This document shows, in pieces, positions 23,589 through 32,014 of a DNA stretch of 64,000 bases. The number at the start of each line of letters is the position of its first letter. Within the stretch, counting starts at the first letter, position 1. The DNA is taken from contig JAWRIT010000020.1 in the NCBI GenBank assembly GCA_040268355.1, forward strand, positions 1-64,000, read 5' to 3'. Under the pieces are notes generated by a model, which did not search any database, was not told where the DNA came from, and worked only from the letters and a program-made list of their open reading frames with translations. This stretch comes from UBA1367 sp040268355 (GTDB lineage Bacteria > Actinomycetota > Coriobacteriia > Coriobacteriales > Atopobiaceae). The translations under genes were made by a program, and so were the position numbers.

Positions 23589-25305
23589 GCAGCTCGACGT
23601 AGCGAGCGTAGACACCGCCGCGCCTTCTGAGCGCTTCGTCGGTGCCGCGCTCGGCGATCTCGCCATCCTTGATGACGAGAATCTGGTCGGCGTTGCGGAC
23701 CGTCGCGAGCCGATGCGCGATGACCAGCAGGGTCTTCCCGCGGACGAGCTCCCCGATGGCCGCCTGGATGTAGCTCTCGTTATCCGGGTCGACGCTCGCC
23801 GTCGCCTCGTCGAGGATGACCACCGGTGCGTCTTTGAGTATGCACCTCGCGATGGAGATCCGCTGCCGCTCGCCACCCGACAGGTTCGCGCCGCCCTCGC
23901 CGACCAGGGTGTCGAACCCGTCTGGCATCTCCTCGATGAAATCGAGGCAGCGCGCCTTGCGTGCCGCCTCGACGACCTCCTCCCGGGTCGCGTCGGGCCT
24001 GCCGAGCGCGATGTTGTTGTACACCGTGTCTCGAAACAGGTAGACCCGTTGGAAGACCATGCCGACATGCTCCATGAGCTCGGAGAGGGGCACATCGCGC
24101 ACGTCGACCCCCCGGACGCGAAGGCTGCCGCCGGTCACGTCCCAGAAGCGCGTCAGCAGCTGCGCCACCGTCGACTTTCCCGAACCCGACGGCCCGACAA
24201 GGGCGGTCATGGTGTCCTTTCGCATGCTCAGCGAGATGCCGTGCAGGACCTCTTCGTCGGCGTACGCGAACCGCACGTCGTCGTACTCTACCTCGGGGGC
24301 ATCGCCTCCCCTCTCGGGCGGGATGTGGGAGCACCCCTCGTCGGGGAGCTCGATCTCGGCAAAAAGGGCGTCCATGCGATCGAGCGCCGCGTTCATGATC
24401 GTGAGCTGGGCGCTCTGGTTGTAGAGGGCCCTGAACGGCCCGAACAGGTCGAAGACGAACAGGAGCACTCCCAAAAGGGCGGTGGCCGCGAGCGTGCCCT
24501 GGGAATGGAGGAAGAACGACAGGGCCAGCACGGCGACCGAGCCAAGCCCGTAGAGCAGGTTCAGGGCCACGAACCATGGGTTGTAGCGCTTCTCGAACCC
24601 TATGCTCGTCCGGCGACTTTGGGCGAAGCTCTCCGTCAGCTCGGCGGCCCGCTCTCCGAGGAGGTTGTACGTCTTTGCGATGCCTATGCCCTCTGCGAAG
24701 TCGAGCACCGACTGGGTGAGCCTCTCACTCTGCTCCTGCCGTTTTACGGACTCGTCCAGCGCGGTGCCCTTCATGCCGCGGGCCACGAGCAGAATCAGCG
24801 CCGAGACGAACACGGCGGCCAGGCCAAGCCAGGGGGAGAGCAGCATGAGCAGGGCGAGCATGACGATCTCCGAGAAGATGTAGTTCATCATGTTCGCGAT
24901 GTCACCCATGCAGCTCTGCTCGACGTAGACCATGTCCACCGATAGGATCGAGCTGATCCGCCCAATGTTGCCTTCGGTGTAGAAGCCCATCGGCAGCCTC
25001 AGCAAATGCCGGCCAAGCTCGAGCCGCTTCTCGGCGAAGATCTCGTACCCAGCTCCCGACTGCAACCGGTCCGTGACGTTCTGGAGCACCATCTGCGCCG
25101 CCACGCAGACGAGGAATATCGTCCCGATCAACAGGCACGTTCGCGCCGTGATGGTGCCGTTGTAGAAAGACGCGAGGGCGAGGAAGGAAAGGACTATCGG
25201 GGCCTTCGACAGCATCGACTTGACGAAGGCGAGCACGAACGCGGTTCGTATCGCAGCGCGCTTGGCACCTGCGAGGGAGAGGATCCTCCTGATGAGCGGA
25301 ATCAT
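23572..25305 (-). CDS. ABC exporter-type protein (TMD-NBD), YbtQ/IrtB-like half
   Basis: The 577-residue half-transporter has six membrane helices at 1-300 and an ATPase at about 335-577 with Walker A GPSGSGKST, signature LSGGERQR, Walker B VVILDEAT and switch His in IAHRL. Fold type is exporter, yet such pairs beside ECF components and AraC regulators can import iron-siderophore or metallophore complexes, as YbtPQ and IrtAB do. ATG at 25305 overlaps the stop of the upstream fused ATPase gene by four bases. It should pair with the exporter part of that protein. Confidence 0.85.
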   Translation of the reverse strand: MIPLIRRILSLAGAKRAAIRTAFVLAFVKSMLSKAPIVLSFLALASFYNGTITARTCLLIGTIFLVCVAAQMVLQNVTDRLQSGAGYEIFAEKRLELGRHLLRLPMGFYTEGNIGRISSILSVDMVYVEQSCMGDIANMMNYIFSEIVMLALLMLLSPWLGLAAVFVSALILLVARGMKGTALDESVKRQEQSERLTQSVLDFAEGIGIAKTYNLLGERAAELTESFAQSRRTSIGFEKRYNPWFVALNLLYGLGSVAVLALSFFLHSQGTLAATALLGVLLFVFDLFGPFRALYNQSAQLTIMNAALDRMDALFAEIELPDEGCSHIPPERGGDAPEVEYDDVRFAYADEEVLHGISLSMRKDTMTALVGPSGSGKSTVAQLLTRFWDVTGGSLRVRGVDVRDVPLSELMEHVGMVFQRVYLFRDTVYNNIALGRPDATREEVVEAARKARCLDFIEEMPDGFDTLVGEGGANLSGGERQRISIARCILKDAPVVILDEATASVDPDNESYIQAAIGELVRGKTLLVIAHRLATVRNADQILVIKDGEIAERGTDEALRRRGGVYARYVELLTSQM

Positions 25306-28300
25306 TTGACACCCCTTTCGACCAGGACGGCGTCCCGCTTGTTGTCAACGCCCCAGCAGGCACTTTCTACGGCTGCTTGCCAGAGCTTCGAATACCGGTC
25401 GCTCGAGGCCAGGAGCTGCTCATGTGTTCCTGTGGCTTCCACGCGTCCGCCGTCCATCACGACGATCTGGTCCGAGTCCTTGACCGACGGCAACTTGTGC
25501 GCGATCACCACGACGGTTTTGCCCCGGATGATGCCCGCGATGGCGGCCCGCATCTTCCGTTCGTTTTCGGGGTCGATGAAGGCCGTCGCCTCGTCCAGCA
25601 CGACTATGGGCGCATCCTTGAGCAACGCCCGTGCGAGCGCTATGCGCTGCCGCTCGCCGCCCGACAGCTTGGCCCCTCCCGCGCCGGCGTTCGTACGGAT
25701 GCCGTCTGCCAGCCGTGCGAGGAACTCCCCGCATTGCGCCTGCTTTGCGGCAGCCTCCACCTCCTCGTCCGTTGCCTCGGGCCTGCCGATGCGGATGTTC
25801 TCGAGGATGCTCGTGTTGAAGAGGTAGAGGTCCTGCGAGACGTAGGAGATCAGGCCGTTCAAGGACGCGAGGCTCATGTCCCCCACGTCCTGGCCGCCGA
25901 TGCGGACACGTCCCCCGGACACGTCGTAGTAGTGCACCAGCAGTTTGGCGAGCGTGGACTTCCCGCTGCCCGATTCGCCCACTATCGCGGTCGTGGTGCC
26001 GTCGGCAATGTCCAGGCTGACGCCCTTTAAGACCTCGACGTCCCCGTAGGAGAACCTGACGTCGGTGAAGGCTATGGAGTGTCCCTCGCCCGCAAACGGC
26101 CCATCGCCCTGCTGCAGGGATTCCGCCGAGAACACCTGCTCCAGGGCATCTATCTTGAAGTTGATCTGCGGCACGCTCCCCATGAAGTTCACCGCGCGTA
26201 TGAGCGGCGTGCCCGCCGCTATGCACATGCAGAGCGCGAGGACGAGGTCGGGGACGGTGGAGATGCCCATCGTCACGAACCATGCCCCTATGGGCAGCGT
26301 GAACAGGCACACACAGGGGATTATGCTGCCGTACACCGCCATCCACGGCCAGCAGACCTTGTACCACGCCAGCGTGAAATCGCGGTAGTCCGCTACCGAG
26401 GCCTGGTAGCGCTCGTAGGACTGCCCACCCTTGTTGAAGACCTTCGCGACTTCCATTCCGTTCACGTATTCGATGATGGTGTCGTTCATCCTCTGGCCTG
26501 CGGCGTAATACGCGCCCATGCGCGCCATGCCCGCCTTGTACATCCTCCCCATGGCGAACAGGCCTATTGGCAACGTGAGCAATGAGAGCAGCGCGAGCTT
26601 CCAGTCGACGAAGAACAGTGCTGCGAAGATGACGACCGGGACGAGGGTGGTCGCGAACCCCTCGGGGAGCGCGTGCGCGATCATCGTCTCGAGGGAGTCG
26701 ATGTCGTCCACGAACATCTTCTTGATCGATCCTGTCCCCATGTCCTGAACGGCCCCCAGGGGCTGCCTCTCCAGCTTGCCCTGAAGCGACCTGCGCAGGT
26801 TCTCGAGCGTGTGGTAAGCGCCCTTGTGCGAAAGGTCCAGCCCCCATGCGTAGAGCACGGCATAGAGGAGCGCGCAGAGGGCCATGCCTCCCAGCCGCGT
26901 TGCGAGGAACGCGGGCTCGATCGGCCCTTTGGCGAGCACCGCCACGACGAGCTCGTAGCTAACGTAGAACGGGATGACGTTTGCGAGCGTCGCCAAGACC
27001 AGCACGGCCGCCGCGGCGTACGTGTACCTCTTGTGCGGGCCCGCGTACTCTAATAGTTTGGAGAACATGCTCCTGCCCCCTTCCTCTTCGTGTCGATGCT
27101 TTCTCCTGGATGCGCGCTGGCCGTCGTGCAGCCGCGTTGCCCGGTCGGCCGCATCGTCGATGAAGTACTGCCTCACGCGCTCCCTGCCCTCTGCGTCAAG
27201 CGCGTAGAAGGACCTCACATGTCCGTTTTCCATGTGGAGCACGTGCGTGGAGCATCCCAGGATGAGCTCTAGGTCGTGGGTGATGACCGCGATGACCCTG
27301 CCCGCGCCTCTGGCCGACTCCATGAGCTGGAAGTAGCGCTCCATGTTCTCGCGGTCGAGGCCCGACGTGGGCTCGTCGCAGAAAAGGAGCTCTTTGTTCG
27401 AGTAGAGCGCGGATGCGATTGCCAGACGCTGCTTCTGCCCGCCGGACAGCGTGCTCGGGTGCCGGTCCGAGAGATCGGCCAGGCTCAGGCACTCGAGCAG
27501 CCTGCGCCTCTCGCCGGCGTCGTCTCGGGAGCTGCCCATCGCCACCTCATCGGCCACCGATGGTGCGAAGAGCTGTCGGTTGACGTCCTGCATGACCACG
27601 AAGCTCAGGTCGCTGAGTTCGCCCCTCTGCCGAACGGCCCCTTCGAACTGCACGGTCCCGCTACATTCGAGCAGACCCGACAGGCATCCGACCAGCGTGC
27701 TCTTGCCAGCGCCGTTCTCCCCGACGACGGCGACGATGCTGTCATCGGGGATCTCGAGGTGGGGTATGGAGAGCACGGTCTTGCCGTCGCGCCTGCAGGT
27801 CAGGTCTCGCACGGCAAGAGCACACCCCGTCCGGCGGCCCGACCGCTCCCGGCGCTCGCGGCCCCGCGGTTCGAGATTCCGAAGGTCCGTGCTCCGAAGG
27901 CCCAGCCCCTCAAGCTCCCCGTCCTTGAGGTGGACGAGCTCCTCGGGAGTGAAGGCGCAGGTCGCCCTGCCACCTTCCATGCACACGAACCTGTCTGCAA
28001 GGCCTGTCAGATAATGGAGCCTGTGCTCCGCCACGACGATGGTCTTGCCCGCGGACTTGAGCTCTTGGAGCGCACGGGTAAGACGCACTATCGAGGATAT
28101 GTCCATGTTCGAAGCCGGTTCGTCCAGCACGAGGACGTCGGGTCCGGTGGCGTGGACCGACCCGACGGCTATCTGCTGCCTCTCGCCGCCCGACAGCTTG
28201 AAGATATCCCTGTCGACCAGGTGCTGCAGCCTGAGGTCGGCTACTGCGCGCCCAACCCGATCCACGATTTCCTCTCTGGGCAGCGCCTGGTTCTCGCATC

Positions 28301-28622
28301 CGAAGGCGAGCTCGCCGGTTGTGTCGAGGTTGAAGAACTGGCTCCTTGGGTTCTGGAACACGCTCCCCACGACCCTCGAGATGTCGGACAGCTCGGAGTT
28401 GGCGATGTCGAGCTCGCCCACCCACACGTTTCCTGAGAGCTCGCCTTCGTAGTAGTGCGGGACGAGCCCGTTGATCGCCCTGGTGACCGTCGTCTTCCCA
28501 CACCCGCTCTTCCCGCAGAGCACCACGAACTCACCCTCGCCGATATCGATGCTGAAGTCGTCGAGGCTCTTCTCTCCGTTGGCATTGGGATAGCTGCAGC
28601 TCACATGTTCCAGCGTGATCAT
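25302..28622 (-). CDS. Fused ECF ATPase pair and ABC exporter half (three ATPase domains)
   Basis: One uninterrupted 1106-residue frame. Domain 1 (about 1-240) and domain 2 (about 265-490) are EcfA-type ATPases with Walker A GKSGCGKTT and GENGAGKST and signatures LSGGERQQ and LSGGQKQR. Residues about 495-515 are a charged linker (RASRRKHRHEEEGGRS). From about 519 an ABC exporter follows: six helices, then an ATPase with GESGSGKST, LSGGERQR and IVVLDEAT. An internal ATG at 27068 with GGCAGGAGC before it could start the exporter (588 residues) separately, but no stop divides the parts. The first start overlaps the ecfT stop (ATGA). Confidence 0.85.
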   Translation of the reverse strand: MITLEHVSCSYPNANGEKSLDDFSIDIGEGEFVVLCGKSGCGKTTVTRAINGLVPHYYEGELSGNVWVGELDIANSELSDISRVVGSVFQNPRSQFFNLDTTGELAFGCENQALPREEIVDRVGRAVADLRLQHLVDRDIFKLSGGERQQIAVGSVHATGPDVLVLDEPASNMDISSIVRLTRALQELKSAGKTIVVAEHRLHYLTGLADRFVCMEGGRATCAFTPEELVHLKDGELEGLGLRSTDLRNLEPRGRERRERSGRRTGCALAVRDLTCRRDGKTVLSIPHLEIPDDSIVAVVGENGAGKSTLVGCLSGLLECSGTVQFEGAVRQRGELSDLSFVVMQDVNRQLFAPSVADEVAMGSSRDDAGERRRLLECLSLADLSDRHPSTLSGGQKQRLAIASALYSNKELLFCDEPTSGLDRENMERYFQLMESARGAGRVIAVITHDLELILGCSTHVLHMENGHVRSFYALDAEGRERVRQYFIDDAADRATRLHDGQRASRRKHRHEEEGGRSMFSKLLEYAGPHKRYTYAAAAVLVLATLANVIPFYVSYELVVAVLAKGPIEPAFLATRLGGMALCALLYAVLYAWGLDLSHKGAYHTLENLRRSLQGKLERQPLGAVQDMGTGSIKKMFVDDIDSLETMIAHALPEGFATTLVPVVIFAALFFVDWKLALLSLLTLPIGLFAMGRMYKAGMARMGAYYAAGQRMNDTIIEYVNGMEVAKVFNKGGQSYERYQASVADYRDFTLAWYKVCWPWMAVYGSIIPCVCLFTLPIGAWFVTMGISTVPDLVLALCMCIAAGTPLIRAVNFMGSVPQINFKIDALEQVFSAESLQQGDGPFAGEGHSIAFTDVRFSYGDVEVLKGVSLDIADGTTTAIVGESGSGKSTLAKLLVHYYDVSGGRVRIGGQDVGDMSLASLNGLISYVSQDLYLFNTSILENIRIGRPEATDEEVEAAAKQAQCGEFLARLADGIRTNAGAGGAKLSGGERQRIALARALLKDAPIVVLDEATAFIDPENERKMRAAIAGIIRGKTVVVIAHKLPSVKDSDQIVVMDGGRVEATGTHEQLLASSDRYSKLWQAAVESACWGVDNKRDAVLVERGVK

Positions 28623-29317
28623 GCGAACCCTCCGCGGGCGAGGACGTACAGGCAGACTGCGCCTGCGATGAAGGCCCAGTCGATATGCCCCATCCGGACG
28701 TCGGCGATGGAGGTCCGTCGCCGGGTGCTGTCAAGACCGCGCGCCATCGCCGCGGATGCGAGCTCGTCCATGGCCGTCATCGAGCTGAACAGCAGGGGCA
28801 CGAGGATTCGCTCGATCGTGAGCGCCGGATGGCGCAGCACGCTTCTCCACGTGACGCGCATGCCGCGGAACGACATCGCCTGCATCACGCCCTCGTACTC
28901 CTCGCGCACCGTGGGAACGAATCGAAAGACCGTCGCGATGGGGATCACGAGGGCCATGGGCAGGCGCATCTCCTGCATCGCCGCCATGAACTCGCCCACG
29001 TCGGTGGTGCGCCCGACGTAGTTGAACGCCATGATGACGAGCATCATGATCCGCACGATGACGGCGAGCGACATGACCACGACGAGCGCTGCCTCCGGTT
29101 CGGACGACCTGAGGGTTGCCTCGAGCAACAGCACCGCCACGAATGCGACGAGGCTGCGCAACGCAAAGCGTCGCTGCCCCTCGCAGGCGAGCAGGAACGC
29201 GATCAGGCAGGCGAAGAGCAGGTTGGGCGCAAGCGCTGACGAGCGTATCGCCAGCAGGTCGACGACGATGAAGAGGACGAGCCTTGCGCGGGGGTCGAGG
29301 CGCAACCCGGGCAGCAT
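28619..29317 (-). CDS. ecfT: ECF transporter T component (EcfT-like)
   Basis: The 232-residue membrane protein has about five hydrophobic segments and the cytoplasmic coupling-helix motifs AMSFRGMR near 140 and AMARGLDS near 198 (the A-R-G signatures that contact the ATPases). It joins the S component to the ATPase pair. ATG at 29317 overlaps the stop of the S-component gene by one base (TGATG); longer upstream frames are shadows. Operon order is S, T, fused A-A-exporter, exporter. Confidence 0.85.
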   Translation of the reverse strand: MLPGLRLDPRARLVLFIVVDLLAIRSSALAPNLLFACLIAFLLACEGQRRFALRSLVAFVAVLLLEATLRSSEPEAALVVVMSLAVIVRIMMLVIMAFNYVGRTTDVGEFMAAMQEMRLPMALVIPIATVFRFVPTVREEYEGVMQAMSFRGMRVTWRSVLRHPALTIERILVPLLFSSMTAMDELASAAMARGLDSTRRRTSIADVRMGHIDWAFIAGAVCLYVLARGGFA

Positions 29318-29895
29318 CAGGCGATCCCGTCCCTCTCGAAGTGCTTCTTGAACAGCTTTGCGGCAATGAAGGCTCCCACGAGCGCCCCGACGACGGCCTC
29401 CACGACGAGCGCCGCGAGAATCCAGTCGGGCACGAGGGTCTGCAGGGTCTGCACGTACTCCTGCCCGTAATAGTTCGCGGCGATGGAGAGGAACTGGTCC
29501 TTGGCGAACACAAGCATGAGGAACGGGCCGACCATGTTCAGGTTGAAGACGACGTAGGACAGGCGGAACAGCTTCATGGACTCGTAGCTGCCCGCACGTG
29601 CGATGAGTTCGGCGGCGATGGCGGCCACCGCCGCCCAAGCCATGGCATACGGGGAGCTCGTGCACGCAAGAAGGATGAACAGCACGCCCAGGATGAGGAT
29701 GGCGCCGGGCTTGCGGATGCGGGTGACACACAACAGGTAGACGGTCGCACCGACCAGGCCCACGAACAAGGGGGCCATCAGGTAGAGCACCGGGACCGCC
29801 GCGAGCGCCACGACACACACCAGCACGACGACGAGGTAGATGGCGCCAAAGGCACCGGCAAAGATCAGGTCCTTCGTGTTCATCTTTCGTTTCAT
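29317..29895 (-). CDS. MptD-family ECF transporter S component
   Basis: The 192-residue protein (MKRKMNTKDLIFAGAFGAIY at the start) has five or six hydrophobic helices and the Trep_Strep/MptD features, including LFVGLVGATVYLL near 70 and the C-terminal GALVGAFIAAKLFKKHF. S components bind the substrate; the MptD group sits beside ABC exporter pairs, and its ligand is unproven. AAAGGACCGGT precedes the ATG. A palindrome of DtxR-box type lies 29 bases upstream. Confidence 0.8.
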   Translation of the reverse strand: MKRKMNTKDLIFAGAFGAIYLVVVLVCVVALAAVPVLYLMAPLFVGLVGATVYLLCVTRIRKPGAILILGVLFILLACTSSPYAMAWAAVAAIAAELIARAGSYESMKLFRLSYVVFNLNMVGPFLMLVFAKDQFLSIAANYYGQEYVQTLQTLVPDWILAALVVEAVVGALVGAFIAAKLFKKHFERDGIA

Positions 29896-29923
29896 ACCGG
29901 TCCTTTCGATAAAGTAACCATGT

Positions 29924-29941
29924 AGTTAGTTATGACTAACT
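29924..29941. promoter_or_regulatory. Possible DtxR/IdeR-type metal box
   Basis: AGTTAGT and ACTAACT are perfect arms around TATG, upstream of the S-component gene. The TTAG...CTAA outer pattern resembles the iron-dependent DtxR/IdeR box (consensus TTAGGTTAG then a mirrored half). No DtxR gene is in the window, so the match rests on form alone. Confidence 0.5.
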
Positions 29942-30239
29942 GGAAGCATAGCCAGACGTATGTGCTTCATTGCGACGCTTGGCCAATTAGACCTGCGCGA
30001 AAAAGATAGATGTCCGACAGATAAAGTAGTGTGATTGAACGTGGCATCAGAGAGACGCCTGTTGCCGACAAGGGCCATCCCCACCCCGCCGCTCCACATG
30101 GCCTTCCACCTTGCGAGGGTCTAAGCGGGGGTCACGCGCAATCGAGTTCGACGCTCCGAAGCGATCGACGGTTTGGATGGAATCGGAAACCAGCTGTCAA
30201 AAGAAGGGCGTGATGGCAACCGGAAGCCGACATGAGAGT
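29942..30239. other. About 300 bases without a supported gene
   Basis: Between the metal box and the toxin-antitoxin terminator no frame has start signals or recognisable product. The sequence is of mixed composition and may be the scar of an insertion or loss. Confidence 0.4.
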
Positions 30240-30266
30240 GCCCTCCGGAACGCTTTTCCGGAGGGC
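30240..30266 (-). terminator. Hairpin terminator after the toxin-antitoxin pair
   Basis: GCCCTCCGGAA and TTCCGGAGGGC are perfect 11 bp arms with a 5 base loop, 35 bases past the toxin stop on the minus strand. Confidence 0.6.
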
Positions 30267-30300
30267 ATCCCTGGGCATCCCCTAGTATCTTGGTCGGAGG

Positions 30301-30567
30301 CTAGTGCTCCCCATAGTGCGACTTGCAGGAAGCGATCTCCAGGTTCACTCCCACGATGCGGTAGACGAGGCGGTTCTGATCGTCTATCCGGCACGACCAG
30401 AAGCCCGCTAGATCCCCGCGCAACGGCTCCGGCTTGCCCACGCCCTCGAACGGGTCGCCGCGATCGATGTCCTTTATGAGGGCGTTGATGCGCCTGAGCG
30501 TCTTGCGGTCCTGCGCTTGCCACCAGACGTAGTCCTCCCACGCCTCCGGGGCCCAGACTTTATTCAT
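30301..30567 (-). CDS. Txe/YoeB-family mRNA interferase toxin
   Basis: The 88-residue protein fits YoeB along its length: WAPEAWEDYVWWQAQDRKTL, RINALIKDIDRGDPFEGVGK, PEPLRGDLAGFWSCRIDDQN, RLVYRI and the C-terminal CKSHYGEH. Glu, Arg and the terminal His/Tyr are the catalytic residues of the family. It cuts mRNA at the ribosome. Its start overlaps the antitoxin stop by 8 bases. Confidence 0.93.
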   Translation of the reverse strand: MNKVWAPEAWEDYVWWQAQDRKTLRRINALIKDIDRGDPFEGVGKPEPLRGDLAGFWSCRIDDQNRLVYRIVGVNLEIASCKSHYGEH

Positions 30568-30820
30568 CGTCGTCGGCTAGCTCGTGGGCGACACCGTGAC
30601 CGGCGTTGAGGTCGGCAACCGAGCGGCGCAGATGGGCGAGGTTCTCAGCGCTGTAGAACGGGTCGACCGAAACCTCGAACGGGATGCGACGCTCGCGGCC
30701 CATCTTCTTCGCGAAGATGGTGAATGCGGTGGTCATGCTCATCCCGAGCTCCCGGCAGACCGCCTCCATGTCCCTTTTGACATCCTGGTCCATGCGTATG
30801 TTCACCATTGCGGTTGCCAT
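30560..30820 (-). CDS. RelB/DinJ-family antitoxin
   Basis: The 86-residue protein starts MATAMVNIRMDQDVKRDMEA with a ribbon-helix-helix (the strand NIRMDQ, then CRELGMSMTTAFTIFAKKMG) and an acidic C-terminus (AHELADDDE) that would wrap the toxin. It should repress its own operon. Pairing a RelB/DinJ antitoxin with a YoeB-type toxin is a known mixed combination. Confidence 0.9.
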   Translation of the reverse strand: MATAMVNIRMDQDVKRDMEAVCRELGMSMTTAFTIFAKKMGRERRIPFEVSVDPFYSAENLAHLRRSVADLNAGHGVAHELADDDE

Positions 30821-30871
30821 GAGTAGGCTCCTTCCTGTCTGAGAAGAAGTCTATCATGACTCTTCAGATAC

Positions 30872-30901
30872 GTAAAGCGAATGTATAGCTATATGCTTTA
30901 C
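30872..30901. promoter_or_regulatory. Nested palindromic operator of the toxin-antitoxin operon
   Basis: GTAAAGC (30872-30878) and GCTTTAC (30895-30901) enclose the perfect palindrome TATAGCTATA (30884-30893). The element is 50-80 bases upstream of the antitoxin start and is AT-rich, as expected for binding by the ribbon-helix-helix antitoxin. Confidence 0.6.
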
Positions 30902-30974
30902 ATATTCTCCCCTGCGTAACCGTTCACTCATTGTGCGGAAGGCGTCACGCGCAACGCAGAAGTATCTCCTGATG

Positions 30975-31145
30975 TCATTTCTCAGTGCTCCCCTTGTAGG
31001 GCAGCAACAACATGAGCGGACGGCTCACGCGGTCGCTGACGTCGTTGAAGGGGTTGATGCGCGTGAGGTCGAGCACGTTGCGGGAGGCGGCTATCCCCTC
31101 CTCGTCGAGGCTCCGCAAGGTCGGCCTTGTCGGCCATAGTCTCTT
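30975..31145 (-). pseudogene. Short frameshifted remnant, family unknown
   Basis: The frame ending at 30975 reads LDEEGIAASRNVLDLTRINP, FNDVSDRVSRPLMLLLPYKG and STEK, with protein-like composition. A possible start MADKADL near 31137 (after AAAGAGACT) is in another frame, so one frameshift separates them. I do not recognise the family. Confidence 0.35.
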
Positions 31146-31585
31146 TGAGGCGTCTGCCGCTGACGCGGAAACCCTCAATGCCAGGGCCTTCCCGCCCCAT
31201 GCTATCGGTTTATTTTTTGATGCGGCAAATACAAGGATGATGTAGCAAAACTATCTTGAATGGGTTCTTCTGCGCGAATTCATCTGCTTGTGAGGTCGTC
31301 ATCGGGGGCGCCCATGAAGCCATGTGCGGAAAACCATGGGAGGATAGCTCCGGACACGTACCCGGCTTCGCTTTCGGCAATTGGTCTTTCCATCCGCGCG
31401 CATGCGGATAGGAAGGCACGCATGAGACGCTTGTCTTGCGAATGGCTGGCCGGGTTTCGTGAGATCGGGATCGACCAGCAGCGCTGCCTGCTGGCCCTCT
31501 GGCTGACCCTTCTCATCGCCCTGGCGTGCACGGGATGATTGGTCCTTCTCGGCACCCTCACCATGAAAGCGAAAGTGCCTATCGC
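31146..31585. other. 440 bases with no supported gene
   Basis: Frames on both strands are short, lack ribosome sites and do not resemble known families. An AT-rich patch lies at 31203-31255. This is probably decayed mobile DNA at the left edge of the prophage remnant. Confidence 0.4.
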
Positions 31586-31903
31586 TTAACGATTCGAAAG
31601 CTCACGCAGGTGGCCGAGATGGATTCCGATGTGGCCGATCCCGAGTATCACGGCGGCCAGAATGATGGGTGGCGACTGGCACCAGACGCCGAGCAGGGCC
31701 AGAGCGGCGACGGGCAATGTGGCAAGCGGCACGGGAACGAGACCCAAGGGCGCATACATGGCTGTGAGCTCTCCCCCTCCCTTGAAATAGCGCGCCCAGG
31801 CAAGCTCGTCGTAGCCAAGTGGCTGGTTCTTCGCCCATTTGATGTTCGGCGCGAACAACATGAGCAGGAACACGACGCCCGCAATTGAGAAGCCAAGCTG
31901 CAT
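31586..31903 (-). CDS. Small membrane protein (NIKWAKNQP-type)
   Basis: The 105-residue protein from ATG at 31903 (AAGGTGAAG before it) has an N-terminal helix MQLGFSIAGVVFLLMLFAPN, the motif PNIKWAKNQPLGYDELA, and two further helices. The N-terminal part resembles a family of small Gram-positive membrane proteins that begin with PNI(I/K)W-x-K-x-(K/Q)P. The function is unknown and the C-terminal part may be truncated. Confidence 0.5.
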   Translation of the reverse strand: MQLGFSIAGVVFLLMLFAPNIKWAKNQPLGYDELAWARYFKGGGELTAMYAPLGLVPVPLATLPVAALALLGVWCQSPPIILAAVILGIGHIGIHLGHLRELSNR

Positions 31904-32014
31904 CTTCACCTTCTTGCCCCGCCAAAGCTCTTGGCGACATTTTAAGGCACGGGCGGGATTGTGGCGTGCGCGGATGCTCCACCTTGCATATCGGCACGAT
32001 TGATGGAGGTGCGC

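Noticed and set aside
27276..28436. 386-codon plus-strand frame
   Set aside because: Antisense to the fused ATPase gene, which has complete Walker and signature motifs.
31260..31538. 92-codon plus-strand frame with a hydrophobic end
   Set aside because: No ribosome site, no family resemblance, and competing frames of equal length on the other strand.
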